NCBI GenBank assembly: GCA_963717515.1
Contig: OY970338.1
Span: 1,774,931-1,838,930 of the forward strand
DNA: 64,000 nucleotides
DNA from: CAYXZQ01 sp963717515
Lineage (GTDB): Archaea; Nanobdellota; Nanobdellia; Woesearchaeales; DSVV01
Reading direction: 5' to 3'
Of this stretch, positions 51,210-61,250 are shown piece after piece. The first letter of the stretch is position 1. Every line of letters begins with the position of its first letter. A model generated the notes under the pieces. It was not told where the DNA came from, searched no databases, and saw only the letters and a program-made list of their open reading frames with translations. Made by a program: the position numbers and the translations under genes.

Positions 51210-51360
51210 TGATTAAGCTCAGCGTGGATGGAAGGGTAAAAGAATTAGCTTAAATAAATAATTACTAGTACATAATTATTATTTGGATTTTTAAATCAAT
51301 TTATCAATACATTTATATATTTAAAGATTAAATAAATTAGAAGCGGGTTTCAAGAACAAT

Positions 51361-54138
51361 ATGTCAAAAACAAATATAGATGAAGATATTGTAAAATTAA
51401 TTTCTGAAAATCAAACCAGAAAGAAATTCATTGACAAACAACTCACCAAGGTTGGATGGGAAGAAAAACAATGGAAGGATGAAGTTAATTCTGCAAAATC
51501 AGATTTTAAAACCAAAAATTATGAATTTTTTGATGGTACTTTTGAAAAAGGAGTTGATCGATTTATAGATTATTTGTTATTAGCTCATGATAACTCTCCA
51601 TTGGCTATTATCGAGGCAAAGAAATATGCTGTTGATCCAAAAGAAGGAACTATTCAGGCTAGAACATATCAAGAAGACATTGAAAACCAAATTGGGAAGA
51701 AAATCCCAATATTTCTAACTAATGGAGAAAGATGGTTTTTAATTGATGAACTTGGTAGAGAGGAAGAAATTAGAGGAGGTCCTTTTAGTCAAGAAGATCT
51801 TGAGAGACGAACAGAGTTGTTCAGGCAAAGAAAAGATCCTACAAAAATTTTTACAAAGGTTGTAGATAGAGATAGAAGTGTAGTAAATGTAAAGAAACTT
51901 GCTGAACACTTTTCAAAAGGTCATAAAAAAGCTCTCGTTCAAATGGCAACAGGAACTGGAAAAACAAGAATTGCTATGGCCATTATTGATATTCTTGTAA
52001 AGGCAAATTATATTCGAAACGTCCTCTTTATTGCAGACAGAATTGCTCTTGCTGATCAAGCTAGTGCAGACGGATTTAAGAAATTCTTTAAAGAACCTGT
52101 ATGGGAACTACATAGAAAAGGTTTCAATACGACATCTAGATTTTATGCTTCAACTGTTCAAACTTTAATGGGGAAAAATAACAATAGGATGGTGGACAAA
52201 TTTAGTCCAGGTTTCTTTGACTTAATAGTATTTGATGAATGTCATAGATCTCAATATGATAGAAATAATTACATACATCAATACTTCGATGCAATAAAAA
52301 TTGGATTAACAGCAACACCGAGATCAGAGCCTCAAAAAGACACATATAATCTATTTGATTGTAAAGATGGAGAACCAACAGTAGATTATGATTATGAAGA
52401 TGCCGTTAGGGCAGGTGATTTAGTTCCATACTCCCCAATAGTCATAGAGACAGAAAATCTAAAGTTAGGAATTGAAGGAAAAAAGCTAACATCAATCCTA
52501 AAAGACCAGCTGAGAAGACAAGAAGTTGATCCTGAAAATGTTGAGTTGGAAGGAACACAATTTGAACGGACTTTTCTTGACAAGAAAACAAATGAACTAA
52601 TTGTATCTGAATTTATTCAGAACTGTTATAGATCGCCAGAAGGGCTACCTTGTAAATCTATATTCTTTTGTAGGGGGAAAAGACATGCAGATCGTATGAA
52701 GAAAGCATTTCAAAAACTAGATCCAAGTTTGAGCAATCATGTTCAAGTTATTGTTTCAAGATATAGGTCTCAAGATGAAGTCAAACGATTCAAACAGAAA
52801 TCAGAGCCACGAATTGCTCTCTCTGTAGGTATGCTTGACACAGGAGTTGATATTCCTGAAGTTTGTAATCTTGTGTTTATCGGGCCTGTCTATTCACCAA
52901 TTAGGTTCTGGCAGATGCTTGGTAGAGGAACAAGAAATTTTAAAGCCGCCTGTGCTCCAGGAAGGCATCCAGAATGGCTTCCTCAAGAAGAAGGTTTCCC
53001 TACAAAAAAAGATTTCTTGATGTTAGACTTCCAGCTTGGTGACGACAATAATGTGAAGTTACATCATTTGAATAAAACAAAAGAAAAGAAATCTGGTAAA
53101 GATATTTTGTCCATTATATTTGACAATAGAATCAATTTATTGAAGAAGAATTTAACCTATAATCAAAAGAAAATTATTGTCGACAAGATACTAACTGATA
53201 TTAATTCATTAAACGAAGAATCATTTATTGTTAGAGAAAAACATTCTCTAATCAAAAAACTAAAAGGTACATTTGATCTTGACAAATATGTAAAAGAACT
53301 TCATGAAGAAATTCAACCACTGATGATCATGTTACATGGAAAAGATCCCAAAGTGACACCTTTCATCCTTCAAGTTGAAAAATTATTTTATGCAATAATT
53401 AAGAATAAATTGGATTTGATTGATAAAATTAAGGCATACGTTCAGGTTAGGATGGAAAACATACTTGATAAAGTAAATAAAATCAATGAAATCAAATCAA
53501 AGAAAGCAAGATTATTAGAAGTTCTTCGAGATGACTTCTGGGATGATTTAACATTCGAAAGAGTAGAAATTATACTAAAAGAATTAGCTCCATTGATGAA
53601 ATATTATGAAGAAGAAATAGAAAATCCATTAGAAATAGATAAGCCAGATAATGTTATGAGTAGAACTAAGTTTGTGTATGAAATTAAAGAAGATCCTAAA
53701 ATGGCAGAATTCATAAAGAAAAATCCTGTTGTTGAGAAAATTAAGAAAGGAAAAGGAATTACTTGTTTAGAGCTTCATGATTTGGAGAAAGATTTGATAA
53801 ATCTAAACCCATCATATACAATAGAAAATATTCAAACTAATCTCCATAAAGACTTCATTAGATTTTTACATGAGATGATTGGATTGACATTTGAATATGA
53901 TCCAAAGGAGATTATAGAAAGAGAATTTGACAAGTATGTTATAGATCACATTAACTACAATTCTAAGCAAATAGAATTCTTGCAACTGCTTAAAAAAGTG
54001 TTTGCCAACAGGAAATATCTTGAGTTAAAGGACTTTGCAAAAGACCCATTTAAAGACGCGAATCCAGTGGAATTGTTTAATGGAAAGGATGAATTGCAGA
54101 AAATTGTAGCAAAAGTCCAAGCAATCGCTATGAAATAG
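51361..54138 (+). CDS. hsdR: Type I restriction enzyme, R subunit
   Basis: Motor and nuclease subunit, 925 residues. N-terminal PD-(D/E)xK nuclease with PLAIIEAKKYAVD, then helicase motifs QMATGTGKTRIAMAI (Walker A), LIVFDECHRSQYD (motif II), GLTATPRS (III) and MLDTGVDIPEV and WQMLGRGTRN (V/VI). It translocates DNA and cuts far from the site when bound by HsdM-HsdS. A TATA-like tttatatattta lies about 50 bases before the start, and the gene heads an operon with RHH, hsdS and two hsdM genes. Confidence 0.92.
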   Translation: MSKTNIDEDIVKLISENQTRKKFIDKQLTKVGWEEKQWKDEVNSAKSDFKTKNYEFFDGTFEKGVDRFIDYLLLAHDNSPLAIIEAKKYAVDPKEGTIQARTYQEDIENQIGKKIPIFLTNGERWFLIDELGREEEIRGGPFSQEDLERRTELFRQRKDPTKIFTKVVDRDRSVVNVKKLAEHFSKGHKKALVQMATGTGKTRIAMAIIDILVKANYIRNVLFIADRIALADQASADGFKKFFKEPVWELHRKGFNTTSRFYASTVQTLMGKNNNRMVDKFSPGFFDLIVFDECHRSQYDRNNYIHQYFDAIKIGLTATPRSEPQKDTYNLFDCKDGEPTVDYDYEDAVRAGDLVPYSPIVIETENLKLGIEGKKLTSILKDQLRRQEVDPENVELEGTQFERTFLDKKTNELIVSEFIQNCYRSPEGLPCKSIFFCRGKRHADRMKKAFQKLDPSLSNHVQVIVSRYRSQDEVKRFKQKSEPRIALSVGMLDTGVDIPEVCNLVFIGPVYSPIRFWQMLGRGTRNFKAACAPGRHPEWLPQEEGFPTKKDFLMLDFQLGDDNNVKLHHLNKTKEKKSGKDILSIIFDNRINLLKKNLTYNQKKIIVDKILTDINSLNEESFIVREKHSLIKKLKGTFDLDKYVKELHEEIQPLMIMLHGKDPKVTPFILQVEKLFYAIIKNKLDLIDKIKAYVQVRMENILDKVNKINEIKSKKARLLEVLRDDFWDDLTFERVEIILKELAPLMKYYEEEIENPLEIDKPDNVMSRTKFVYEIKEDPKMAEFIKKNPVVEKIKKGKGITCLELHDLEKDLINLNPSYTIENIQTNLHKDFIRFLHEMIGLTFEYDPKEIIEREFDKYVIDHINYNSKQIEFLQLLKKVFANRKYLELKDFAKDPFKDANPVELFNGKDELQKIVAKVQAIAMK

Positions 54139-54192
54139 GTCTACCTAGGTTGACACACAAACTTTATATACTAGCTATCTTTTTCTATTTTC

Positions 54193-54576
54193 ATGAGAGT
54201 ATCAGAATATAAATCAATTTCAGCAAAAATCTCGAGAGAAGAGTTCACTAGAGTAGATGAGTATTGTAAAAAGAAAGGCATTACTCCCTCTTCACTAATC
54301 AGAGATTTATTGCTAAATGAAATAAAAATCTCTGTTCCTCACCATATTGCAGGGTCAAACAAAATAGATTATAATAAAGATAAAGATAACTTCAGATGGA
54401 AAATCTTGCTAGATGATAAAACAGAAGTAGAAGTTATCAAAAATATGTCTGCGAGATACTTGCAGCAATTACAGAAAACAATTACAGAAGAGCTAGATCT
54501 AAGAGAACACATAATCAAAAAGAAAAAGAAAGATTCTGTTCCTGTACCAAGCTCAATGTTAGGGGGTAAAAAATGA
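54193..54576 (+). CDS. Ribbon-helix-helix protein inside the type I locus
   Basis: Protein of 127 residues. N-terminal ribbon-helix-helix (ISAKISREEFTRVDEYCKKK, then GITPSSLIRDLLLNE), the MetJ/Arc DNA-binding fold. The rest is a basic helix-rich region ending KKKKKDSVPVPSS. It has its own TATA (actttatatact, 54161-54172) and overlaps hsdS by ATGA. A repressor controlling hsdS/hsdM relative to hsdR is the simplest role (inference). Confidence 0.7.
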   Translation: MRVSEYKSISAKISREEFTRVDEYCKKKGITPSSLIRDLLLNEIKISVPHHIAGSNKIDYNKDKDNFRWKILLDDKTEVEVIKNMSARYLQQLQKTITEELDLREHIIKKKKKDSVPVPSSMLGGKK

Positions 54577-55775
54577 AATTACCAAATGGATGGGAAGAAG
54601 TACCAATATTCAAATATCTTGATCTAGTTAAATCAGGAGTTAAAAAATTTGAAGGAATCAAAGCATATATTGATACGAGATCAGTAGAAACAGGAATAAT
54701 CAAAGATAAAACCACTAAAGTAGATTATGAATCTAAACCAAGCAGAGCAAATATGCAAGTTCAAAAAGGGGATGTTATCTTTGCTAAAATGAAAGATACT
54801 GAAAAAATATATGTTATAAGGGAAGAAGATTCAGATCACCTATATTCAACAGGTTTTGCAATACTAAGAGTTAATGATAAATCCAAATTACATCCAAAGT
54901 ATGTATATTTCTGGTTACGAACTCAAGAATTTCAGAGAAAAAAGAATAAAGAATGTACTGGGGCAACTCAAAAAGCAATAAATGAAACAAAATTACGAGA
55001 CTTTACGATTCCAGTTCCACCTCTTGATGTTCAAGAAAAAATAATAGCAGTTCTAGAAAAAGCAGAGCAAATCAAGGACTGGAGAAAAGAAGCTGACCAA
55101 TTATCAAAAGATTACTTGAAGAGTGTATTTGTTGATATGTTCGGAGATCCGGTTATAAATCCAAGAGGATGGCAATTAAAAAAATTGCCGAATTTTATTT
55201 CTAATAATAAATATTCTTTGAAAAGGGGACCCTTTGGAGGTTCACTAACAAAATCTATGTTTGTGAAAGAAGGCTATTTAGTATATGAGCAGAATCATGC
55301 TATATATGGCGATTTTACGTATGGTCGTTATTTCATAACTGCAGATAAATATAAAGAAATGGAAATGTTTAAAGTTGAACCTGGAGATCTGATAGTTAGT
55401 TGTTCTGGCACAATGGGCAAAATATCTGAGATTCCCTTAAACTCAAAAAAAGGTATTATCAATCAAGCTTTATTAAAGATACAATTGGATCAAAATATAA
55501 TGAATAATGAATTCTTTAAATTTGTTTTTAGAAATGACAATTTTCAAAAAAGACTTTTTGGCATCTCACATGGTAGTGGTATATCAAACTTCCCTTCAAT
55601 GTCTAACATAAAAGATATTGATTTTATCTGTCCGCCTATAAGTTTACAAAGGAAATTTTCAGCTATAGTAAAAAAGATTAAAGAGTTAAATAGTTTTCAA
55701 TTGGAGAACTTAAAGAATTCTCAAGATCTATTCAACTCATTAATGCAAAAGGCATTCAAGGGGGAACTACAATGA
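54573..55775 (+). CDS. hsdS: Type I restriction enzyme, specificity subunit
   Basis: DNA-recognition subunit, 400 residues. Two target-recognition domains (first about residues 1-165, second about 195-370) are separated by helical spacers, as shown by the PVPPLDVQEKIIAVLEKAEQ repeat and the final QLENLKNSQDLFNSLMQKAF. It determines the recognition sequence of the complex. Overlaps both neighbours by four bases. Confidence 0.9.
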   Translation: MKLPNGWEEVPIFKYLDLVKSGVKKFEGIKAYIDTRSVETGIIKDKTTKVDYESKPSRANMQVQKGDVIFAKMKDTEKIYVIREEDSDHLYSTGFAILRVNDKSKLHPKYVYFWLRTQEFQRKKNKECTGATQKAINETKLRDFTIPVPPLDVQEKIIAVLEKAEQIKDWRKEADQLSKDYLKSVFVDMFGDPVINPRGWQLKKLPNFISNNKYSLKRGPFGGSLTKSMFVKEGYLVYEQNHAIYGDFTYGRYFITADKYKEMEMFKVEPGDLIVSCSGTMGKISEIPLNSKKGIINQALLKIQLDQNIMNNEFFKFVFRNDNFQKRLFGISHGSGISNFPSMSNIKDIDFICPPISLQRKFSAIVKKIKELNSFQLENLKNSQDLFNSLMQKAFKGELQ

Positions 55776-57292
55776 ACCCCAAAATCAAGCCTGAATTGCA
55801 AGAGAAGTTGAATGAGCTTCTTGAGTTATTCGACACCATGAATCCTACTGAAGCATTAGAGCAGATCTCATTCCTAGTATTCTTGAAGAGACTTGAAGAA
55901 GAAGATAATAGAAAATCAAATGATGCAATGCTTGAAGGAAAAGAATTCAAGTCAGTATTCGAAGGCAATGATGAATGCAAATGGTCAGGTTGGATCAATA
56001 AATCTGCAGATCAGATTTTAACACATGTTCGGGATGTAGTATTCCCATTTATTAGAAAACTAGAGGATGAATCATTCACATATGCAAAATATCTAAAGAA
56101 TGCAACATTTAATATTGAAAATCCTCAAACTCTGGTACAGGCAACCAAGATTATTAATTCTGAGGAGCTAAATCAAAAAGATAGTTTTACAGACGGATTA
56201 ATCTACAAATATCTTTTGTCTAAATTAAACATTGAAGGTCAGAATAAACAATACAAAACTCCGGATCATATAATCTACTTGATGATGAAGCTAGTAAATC
56301 CAACAGTAGAGGATACAATCTGCGATCCCACTTGTGCCGCAGGTAATTTCCTAGAATCATGTCATCAACATATACTAAAAGAAAACACTTCTGAAGAATT
56401 CATTAAAACTGATGACTATGGAAATGAATACAATTACAAAGGTGACAAATTAGGAAATAAATGGGACAAATTCAATAACAACACATTCTATGGATTTAAT
56501 GTCAGTCAGTCAATGACTAGAGTAGCGATAATGAATCTAATGATGCATGGATTGCATAATCCAAACATCAAACAAATGGATACATTATCTAGCCAGTATG
56601 AAGAAGCAGAGAAATACTCTTTAATCTTGTGTAACCCCCCTTTCAACAATAAAGTAAACACATCTGATCTAAGATCTGATTTCACAGTTACTGCATCAAA
56701 GAGCATATACTATTATCTTGAATTAATTTTTAATTTATTAGAACCTAGTGGGGGAAGATGTGCAGTAATTATTCCAGAAGGTATTGCGTTTGGAACAAAA
56801 TCAAATGAAACTAAAGTAAAGAAATTACTATTGAACGATGCAAGGCTAGATGCTGTGATTAAACTCCATCCAAAGATATTCCAACCATTTGGAAAAGATG
56901 TATCAACCAACATTCTAATATTTACAAAAGGAGAACAAACTGAGAAAGTATGGTTTTATGAACTAGAATCAGATGGTTATACTAAAGATAAAAAAAGGAA
57001 CTTTATTGATGGTTGGGGGGACATACCCGACATAATTGATAAATTCAATAAACGTGATACAGAAGATTTCTCTGATAGAAAATCAAAGTGTTTCTTCGTC
57101 GATATTGCTGAAATAAAAGAAAACAAGTATGATCTAAGCTTTAACAAATACAAAGAGATTGTATATGAAGAAGTAGACTATGGAGATCCAAAAAAATTAA
57201 TTGAAAATATCACAGATTACGAAGAAAAGATACTCGCAACTTCTAAAGAAGTAAAAGAATTGCTAAATGCAGAGGTGGACAAGAATGCTTGA
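55772..57292 (+). CDS. HsdM-like subunit with degenerate SAM motif
   Basis: Adenine-methyltransferase-like protein of 506 residues. The N-terminal HsdM domain (TEALEQISFLVFLKRLEEED) and motif IV (LILCNPPFNNKV, NPPF) are intact. Motif I reads CDPTCAAGNFLES where active enzymes have DPACGTGGFL, so the SAM-binding glycines are altered. It may be a catalytically weak partner of the canonical HsdM encoded next. Start overlaps hsdS, end overlaps the next gene. Confidence 0.8.
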   Translation: MNPKIKPELQEKLNELLELFDTMNPTEALEQISFLVFLKRLEEEDNRKSNDAMLEGKEFKSVFEGNDECKWSGWINKSADQILTHVRDVVFPFIRKLEDESFTYAKYLKNATFNIENPQTLVQATKIINSEELNQKDSFTDGLIYKYLLSKLNIEGQNKQYKTPDHIIYLMMKLVNPTVEDTICDPTCAAGNFLESCHQHILKENTSEEFIKTDDYGNEYNYKGDKLGNKWDKFNNNTFYGFNVSQSMTRVAIMNLMMHGLHNPNIKQMDTLSSQYEEAEKYSLILCNPPFNNKVNTSDLRSDFTVTASKSIYYYLELIFNLLEPSGGRCAVIIPEGIAFGTKSNETKVKKLLLNDARLDAVIKLHPKIFQPFGKDVSTNILIFTKGEQTEKVWFYELESDGYTKDKKRNFIDGWGDIPDIIDKFNKRDTEDFSDRKSKCFFVDIAEIKENKYDLSFNKYKEIVYEEVDYGDPKKLIENITDYEEKILATSKEVKELLNAEVDKNA

Positions 57293-58772
57293 TACTGAAT
57301 TAAAATCAAAAATAAATCAACTATGGGATAAATTTTGGAGTGGGGGAATATCCAATCCAATCGTAGCAATAGAACAAATGTCATATCTAATTTTTATGAA
57401 AAGATTAGAAGATGAAGACAATAAAAGAGAACAGAATGCACAACTAAGTGGAAATGGACATACTTCAATATTCAAAGGTAAAGATGATTACAAATGGTCA
57501 GTTTGGACAAAAATGTCTGCAGAAAAAATACTAAATCATGTCAGAGATAAGGTATTTCCATTCCTGAGAACAATAGGTTCAGAAGGTAGTATGTATCAAC
57601 AATATATGAAAGATGCAATATTTGTGATTCCAACGGCGTCACTGTTAATTGAATCTGTTAAACTAATTAATGAAATGCAAATTAAGGAACAGAATAGAGA
57701 TACAAAAGGAGACATCTATGAATATTTACTATCTCAATTAACAACAGCTGGTAAAAACGGTCAGTTTAGGACACCTCGTCATATAATCAAGATGATGACT
57801 GAGTTAGTTGATCCTAAAATAGGAGATAATGTATGTGATCCAGCATGTGGGACTGCAGGCTTTTTAATATCTGCACTTGACCACATTCTAAAAGGAGCAA
57901 CATCTAAAGATCTAATTAAGAAAGACAACGATGGTAATGAATATAATTTTGTCGGAGACAAACTAACAGAAGCACAATGGAGAATTTTAGAAGAAAGTAC
58001 TATCCATGGATTTGATATAGATCAAACAATGGTTAGAATTGCATTGATGAACCTAATGATGCATGGTATTGAAAATCCGAAAGTTAACCAGGAAAATACA
58101 CTCTCAAAAAGATATGAACAAAGCAATTATTTTGATGTAATTCTTGCTAATCCTCCATTCAAAGGTAGCATAGATGAATCGGATTTGAGTGATACATTTA
58201 CAATCAATTCTAAGAAGACTGAATTATTATATTTGGAGTTAATGTTCAATCTTCTTAACCAAGGGGGAAGATGTGCAGTAATTGTTCCTGATGGTGTACT
58301 ATTTGGGAATTCAAAAGCCCACAAAAATATCCGAAATATAATAGTGGAAGATTGCCGATTAGATGCTGTAATATCAATGCCTTCAGGAGTATTTAAACCA
58401 TATGCTGGAGTTTCAACAGGAATTCTAGTATTCACTAAAGGAGAACCAACTGAGAAAGTATGGTTTTATGATATGCAGGCTGATGGTTTTTCACTTGACG
58501 ACAAAAGAACAAAAATTGATGGGAAAGGAGATATTCCTGACATCATAGAAAAATTCAAGAAAAGAGAAAAAGAAAAATACGAAGACAGGGGTGCTAAATG
58601 TTTCTTTGTTCCTATTGAAGAAATTAAAGAAAAAGGTTATGATTTGAGTATTTCTAAATACAAAAAGATCAAGTATGAAGAAGTCAAGTATGAAAAACCT
58701 GAAGTAATCAAAAATAAAATATTGAAAATAGAAAAAAAGATAATTTCAACTTTGGAAGAATTAAAAATTTAG
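57285..58772 (+). CDS. hsdM: Type I restriction enzyme, methylase subunit
   Basis: N6-adenine methyltransferase, 495 residues. Motif I CDPACGTAGFLISALDH and motif IV ILANPPFKGS are canonical, and the N-terminal IEQMSYLIFMKRLEDED helps HsdS and HsdR binding. It methylates host DNA at the HsdS-defined site. ATG 57285 lies eight bases inside the preceding hsdM-like gene. The two proteins are similar along their full lengths, indicating tandem duplication. It ends convergent with radC (four-base overlap). Confidence 0.92.
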   Translation: MLDTELKSKINQLWDKFWSGGISNPIVAIEQMSYLIFMKRLEDEDNKREQNAQLSGNGHTSIFKGKDDYKWSVWTKMSAEKILNHVRDKVFPFLRTIGSEGSMYQQYMKDAIFVIPTASLLIESVKLINEMQIKEQNRDTKGDIYEYLLSQLTTAGKNGQFRTPRHIIKMMTELVDPKIGDNVCDPACGTAGFLISALDHILKGATSKDLIKKDNDGNEYNFVGDKLTEAQWRILEESTIHGFDIDQTMVRIALMNLMMHGIENPKVNQENTLSKRYEQSNYFDVILANPPFKGSIDESDLSDTFTINSKKTELLYLELMFNLLNQGGRCAVIVPDGVLFGNSKAHKNIRNIIVEDCRLDAVISMPSGVFKPYAGVSTGILVFTKGEPTEKVWFYDMQADGFSLDDKRTKIDGKGDIPDIIEKFKKREKEKYEDRGAKCFFVPIEEIKEKGYDLSISKYKKIKYEEVKYEKPEVIKNKILKIEKKIISTLEELKI

Positions 58773-59428
58773 TATTTATTTTTTGTGAAAAAATTATTAT
58801 TATTTCCAATAATAATAAAATCCAATAATTCTATTCCAATAATATTACCACATCGTCTTACAAGTTTATGAACAATTTTATCTTCAGGTGAGGGCTCAGA
58901 GTCACCGCTTGGATGATTATGAACTAATATAATAGAATTTGCATTCTCCTTTATTGCTGCCCTAAAAATTTCTCTCGGATGAACTATTGATGAATTGAGA
59001 GTTCCTATAGAAATTGTCTCTTTTTTGATCAATTTGTTGTTTGTATCAAGCAATAACACAATAAAATGCTCTTTATCAAGTGAAGACATTTGAGGTGTCA
59101 TGAGATCACAAACATCCTTTGCACAAGTTATCTTATTAATATTAACTTTAGATAAACTGATTCTTTTAAATAATTCATATATAGCCTTTATTTGAATAGC
59201 TTTGGTAGCTCCAATGCCGTTTGTATTAGTCAATTCATGCATACTTTTCTTGAATAAAACTTCTAATCCATCAGATAATAACCTATTACTCATATCCACA
59301 ACATTCTCTTCTCTTGTGCCCTTCTGAAGGATTATAGCAATTAATTCAGCATCACTTAGAGCTTCTGGGCCTTGGGAAATTAAACGCTCTCTGGGGCGGT
59401 TTTCTGAGGAGATGTCTTTTATTCGCAT
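58769..59428 (-). CDS. radC: RadC-family JAMM protein
   Basis: Protein of 219 residues with N-terminal UPF0758 domain (RPRERLISQGPEALSDAELI) and the metal-binding JAMM motif HNHPSGDSEPSPED. RadC proteins are common in bacteria and mobile elements, with unclear function in replication-linked repair. Rare in archaea, so it was probably acquired with the adjacent type I system. AT-rich. Overlaps the end of hsdM by four bases. Confidence 0.88.
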   Translation of the reverse strand: MRIKDISSENRPRERLISQGPEALSDAELIAIILQKGTREENVVDMSNRLLSDGLEVLFKKSMHELTNTNGIGATKAIQIKAIYELFKRISLSKVNINKITCAKDVCDLMTPQMSSLDKEHFIVLLLDTNNKLIKKETISIGTLNSSIVHPREIFRAAIKENANSIILVHNHPSGDSEPSPEDKIVHKLVRRCGNIIGIELLDFIIIGNNNNFFTKNKY

Positions 59429-59509
59429 ATAATCGTGTGGTAAATTGCATTTAATAAAATCGACTGAATATTTTTCGAAAATTCATTAATAAAAACCGGA
59501 TAATTATTA

Positions 59510-60427
59510 TTAGGCCAACTGTGCCTGGATTGATTTATAACCAGAATTTTTTAAAAGAAGATTAACAACATCATTATTCCCTATGACCTGCTGATTTACA
59601 TCAAGTATATCTAATTTGGCCAAATCTTTAAGTTTATCTTGAAATTTCAATTTATTAATACCACAAGCATAATTGGTTTTATATTCTTCATATAGATAAT
59701 CTATTGGTAAAGATACATTCTTATTTAGGTCTAAAGCTAAATTATAAAATGAAGTGACAATTCCAATAAACGGGACAATATTGGTTAATCTAAGATCTTG
59801 AATCAAATATTGAAAAGAATTTTTAAAAACATCAGTTAGAATTATATCTATAACTTGTTTTTTATCATCAACATCGATTCTATTTTTCAATTTCTTAATA
59901 TATTCATTATGTAATGTATACTTGTTATTGTCAATTCTAAGATAATCATATTCAAGCAGAAATTTAATGTATTTTCTCTCCTTTGTATCAAAATTCTTAG
60001 ATATCGAGTCAATTAGAAAATCCTTTGAATAAAATGCATCCAAAACAATCCTAAGTGGAGTTAATGTTATATGGACAGCAGGTAACTTTATCAATTTTTC
60101 TGCAAGAATCCTGATAATAAAAATTTCTCTTTTTTTATATAATTCTTTGTATCTTTCTAAAGAATTTATAACAACTTCATTTTCGTCTGAATAATCAATA
60201 ATTTTGCCATTGTTTTGTAATTCAATACTCCCAACATCTTTAAGAATTAAAAAATATGTATTCAGTGTGTTTGATTCTTCATCATATACTCTTTTTGGAA
60301 TCAGGAAATTAAAATAGAGAATCACTTTATCATTGAAGATTCCACTATCATGATCTATTGAAATACCATTCCAGTATTTATTCTGTATCACCTTTTGGGC
60401 TCTATACATTAATTCTTGTTTTTTCAT
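59510..60427 (-). CDS. Protein of unknown function, partner of the papain-like protein
   Basis: Protein of 305 residues without transmembrane segments. N-terminal alpha/beta part (KVILYFNFLIPKRVYDEESN) and a helical C-terminal part resembling winged-helix stretches (KYIKFLLEYDYLRIDNNKYT). ATG 60427 overlaps the upstream stop (ATGA), so it is the second gene of a coupled pair. AT-rich composition and location between radC and an HNH gene suggest a defence or mobile function (inference). Confidence 0.55.
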   Translation of the reverse strand: MKKQELMYRAQKVIQNKYWNGISIDHDSGIFNDKVILYFNFLIPKRVYDEESNTLNTYFLILKDVGSIELQNNGKIIDYSDENEVVINSLERYKELYKKREIFIIRILAEKLIKLPAVHITLTPLRIVLDAFYSKDFLIDSISKNFDTKERKYIKFLLEYDYLRIDNNKYTLHNEYIKKLKNRIDVDDKKQVIDIILTDVFKNSFQYLIQDLRLTNIVPFIGIVTSFYNLALDLNKNVSLPIDYLYEEYKTNYACGINKLKFQDKLKDLAKLDILDVNQQVIGNNDVVNLLLKNSGYKSIQAQLA

Positions 60428-61101
60428 TTTTCTGACCATGTCGTAATCTTTGAATCTTTCCCCTTATCTCTTAATTCAAACCAAAATAATATATTATTGA
60501 GTTCATCTGAATATTTCTTAATTGTACCAAGCGGACAAATCACCCTTATATTATTTTCGGTTAAAATCTCCTTTTCTTTAAAAATCAAATCTGGATCATA
60601 AATTGCAAGCTTATCCTCCATTATTCCATGAATTGCAATGCATGTGAATGCTCCTTTTGGCTCTCCTCGCATTCTTAATTTGAATTTATTATTAACCTCA
60701 CTGTGGTTTATATATGCGGGATTCACCAGAAGAATTGGATATATATTCTTATCCAATAATTCTTTTATTATGTTAATATCAAATCCAGTCCTATGCTCTA
60801 ATATTATGTTACAATCTTTAATTTTGGGATTGAGGGACATATGGAGATCAAGATTGAATGTTCCATGGAACATATCCTTCAAGATGCGCATATCTTTTCC
60901 AGAGAGCCTTTCTCTCTTCATTTCCTTTTTATAAGGGTTGTACCTAATATATTTCTTGATTACCGCATAAGAGAGTTTAGATATCCTGGCTTTTTTATCC
61001 CCTGAAAATTGATTTTTAATAATGGTATGTAATACACAAGGAACACACTGTTCCTCAGTATTATGCCTGGGATTTGATATATTGATTATCTTTGTTGTCA
61101 T
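60424..61101 (-). CDS. Possible papain-like (C39-type) cysteine peptidase
   Basis: Protein of 225 residues. EEQCVPCVLHTIIKNQF near the start (Gln, then Cys and a helix) and GAFTCIAIHGIMEDKLAIYD with a later His and Asp follow the order Q-C-H-D of C39/papain-fold peptidases, where the typical 'HWVVVxG...DP' is replaced by IAIHGI...YDPDL. Catalysis is a reasonable but unverified inference. It is coupled to the downstream gene at 59510-60427. AT-rich. Confidence 0.45.
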   Translation of the reverse strand: MTTKIINISNPRHNTEEQCVPCVLHTIIKNQFSGDKKARISKLSYAVIKKYIRYNPYKKEMKRERLSGKDMRILKDMFHGTFNLDLHMSLNPKIKDCNIILEHRTGFDINIIKELLDKNIYPILLVNPAYINHSEVNNKFKLRMRGEPKGAFTCIAIHGIMEDKLAIYDPDLIFKEKEILTENNIRVICPLGTIKKYSDELNNILFWFELRDKGKDSKITTWSEK

Positions 61102-61250
61102 TAATCAATGGGATTGAATCCTTTTTTAAATACTTTCCGATGTTATTGCTCAGTCTATGTATATGAGATGGATCTTAAGCTATTGCAACCTATCTCATCG
61201 ATCATAAGTTTTCCAAAACCTTTTTATATCCCTCTGAATAAGTATCCGCC

